A DNA stretch of 5,253 nucleotides from Methylotenera_A sp036675645 (lineage in GTDB: Bacteria > Pseudomonadota > Gammaproteobacteria > Burkholderiales > Methylophilaceae): NCBI GenBank assembly GCA_036675645.1, contig JAKFEP010000058.1, forward strand, positions 1 to 5,253, read 5' to 3'. This document shows positions 5,240 through 5,253 of the stretch, one piece after another (the stretch's first letter is position 1; the number at the start of each line of letters is the position of its first letter). The position numbers and the translations under genes were made by a program. The notes beneath the pieces are model-generated. The model was not told where the DNA came from and did not search any database. It saw only the letters and a list, made by a program, of their open reading frames with translations.

Positions 5240-5253
5240 ATGGCATTTACTCA
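5240..5253 (+). CDS. Start of an unidentified gene, cut by the window edge
   Basis: An ATG at 5240 is preceded by AAGGA (5226-5230), nine bases away, a good ribosome site. Only Met-Ala-Phe-Thr can be read before the window ends, too little to identify the product. It would be transcribed divergently from ilvA across an 80-bp intergenic region. Confidence 0.55.

Overview
The window reads as chromosomal DNA of a moderately AT-rich Gram-negative proteobacterium. The best guess is a betaproteobacterium, perhaps of the methylotroph family Methylophilaceae. The guess rests on the zapB-like/zapA/6S RNA order, the long IlvA with its C-terminal regulatory half, the YVTN-propeller lipoprotein and the base composition. 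The family-level call is an inference and could be wrong. Nothing here looks like a mobile element, phage or CRISPR array.

Left end (1-260): no gene, but a complete minus-strand cobalamin riboswitch. Its closing stem, conserved core and B12 box are all visible, and a TATAAT box sits just upstream. The controlled gene lies beyond the left edge. Reading the other way, a good sigma70-type promoter (355-384) drives a small coiled-coil ZapB-like gene, which overlaps zapA by 4 bases. The 6S RNA gene (ssrS) follows directly. This is the classic cell-division/6S cluster, but the folate gene (5-formyltetrahydrofolate cyclo-ligase) that often follows ssrS is absent. In its place is about 200 bp of repeat-like non-coding DNA (1146-1334).

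Middle (1346-2280): a cysteine-rich DUF2237 protein (minus) and an EVE-domain protein (plus) diverge from an 89-bp intergenic region. The EVE gene ends in a perfectly palindromic terminator, which also serves the convergent gene to its right.

Right part (2294-5253): a seven-bladed YVTN beta-propeller lipoprotein with a Pro/Gly plus acidic insertion, then ilvA (biosynthetic threonine ammonia-lyase). Both are on the minus strand, and a promoter-like region with a direct repeat lies between them. The first codons of a divergent plus-strand gene close the window.

The genes are mostly housekeeping functions: division-ring assembly, global RNA polymerase control by 6S RNA, isoleucine synthesis, and vitamin B12-responsive control of an off-window gene. 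No convincing new multi-gene system is seen. The most interesting parts are non-coding: the riboswitch, the 6S RNA with an extra palindrome, the repeat element beside it, and a possible leaderless start for the zapB-like gene.
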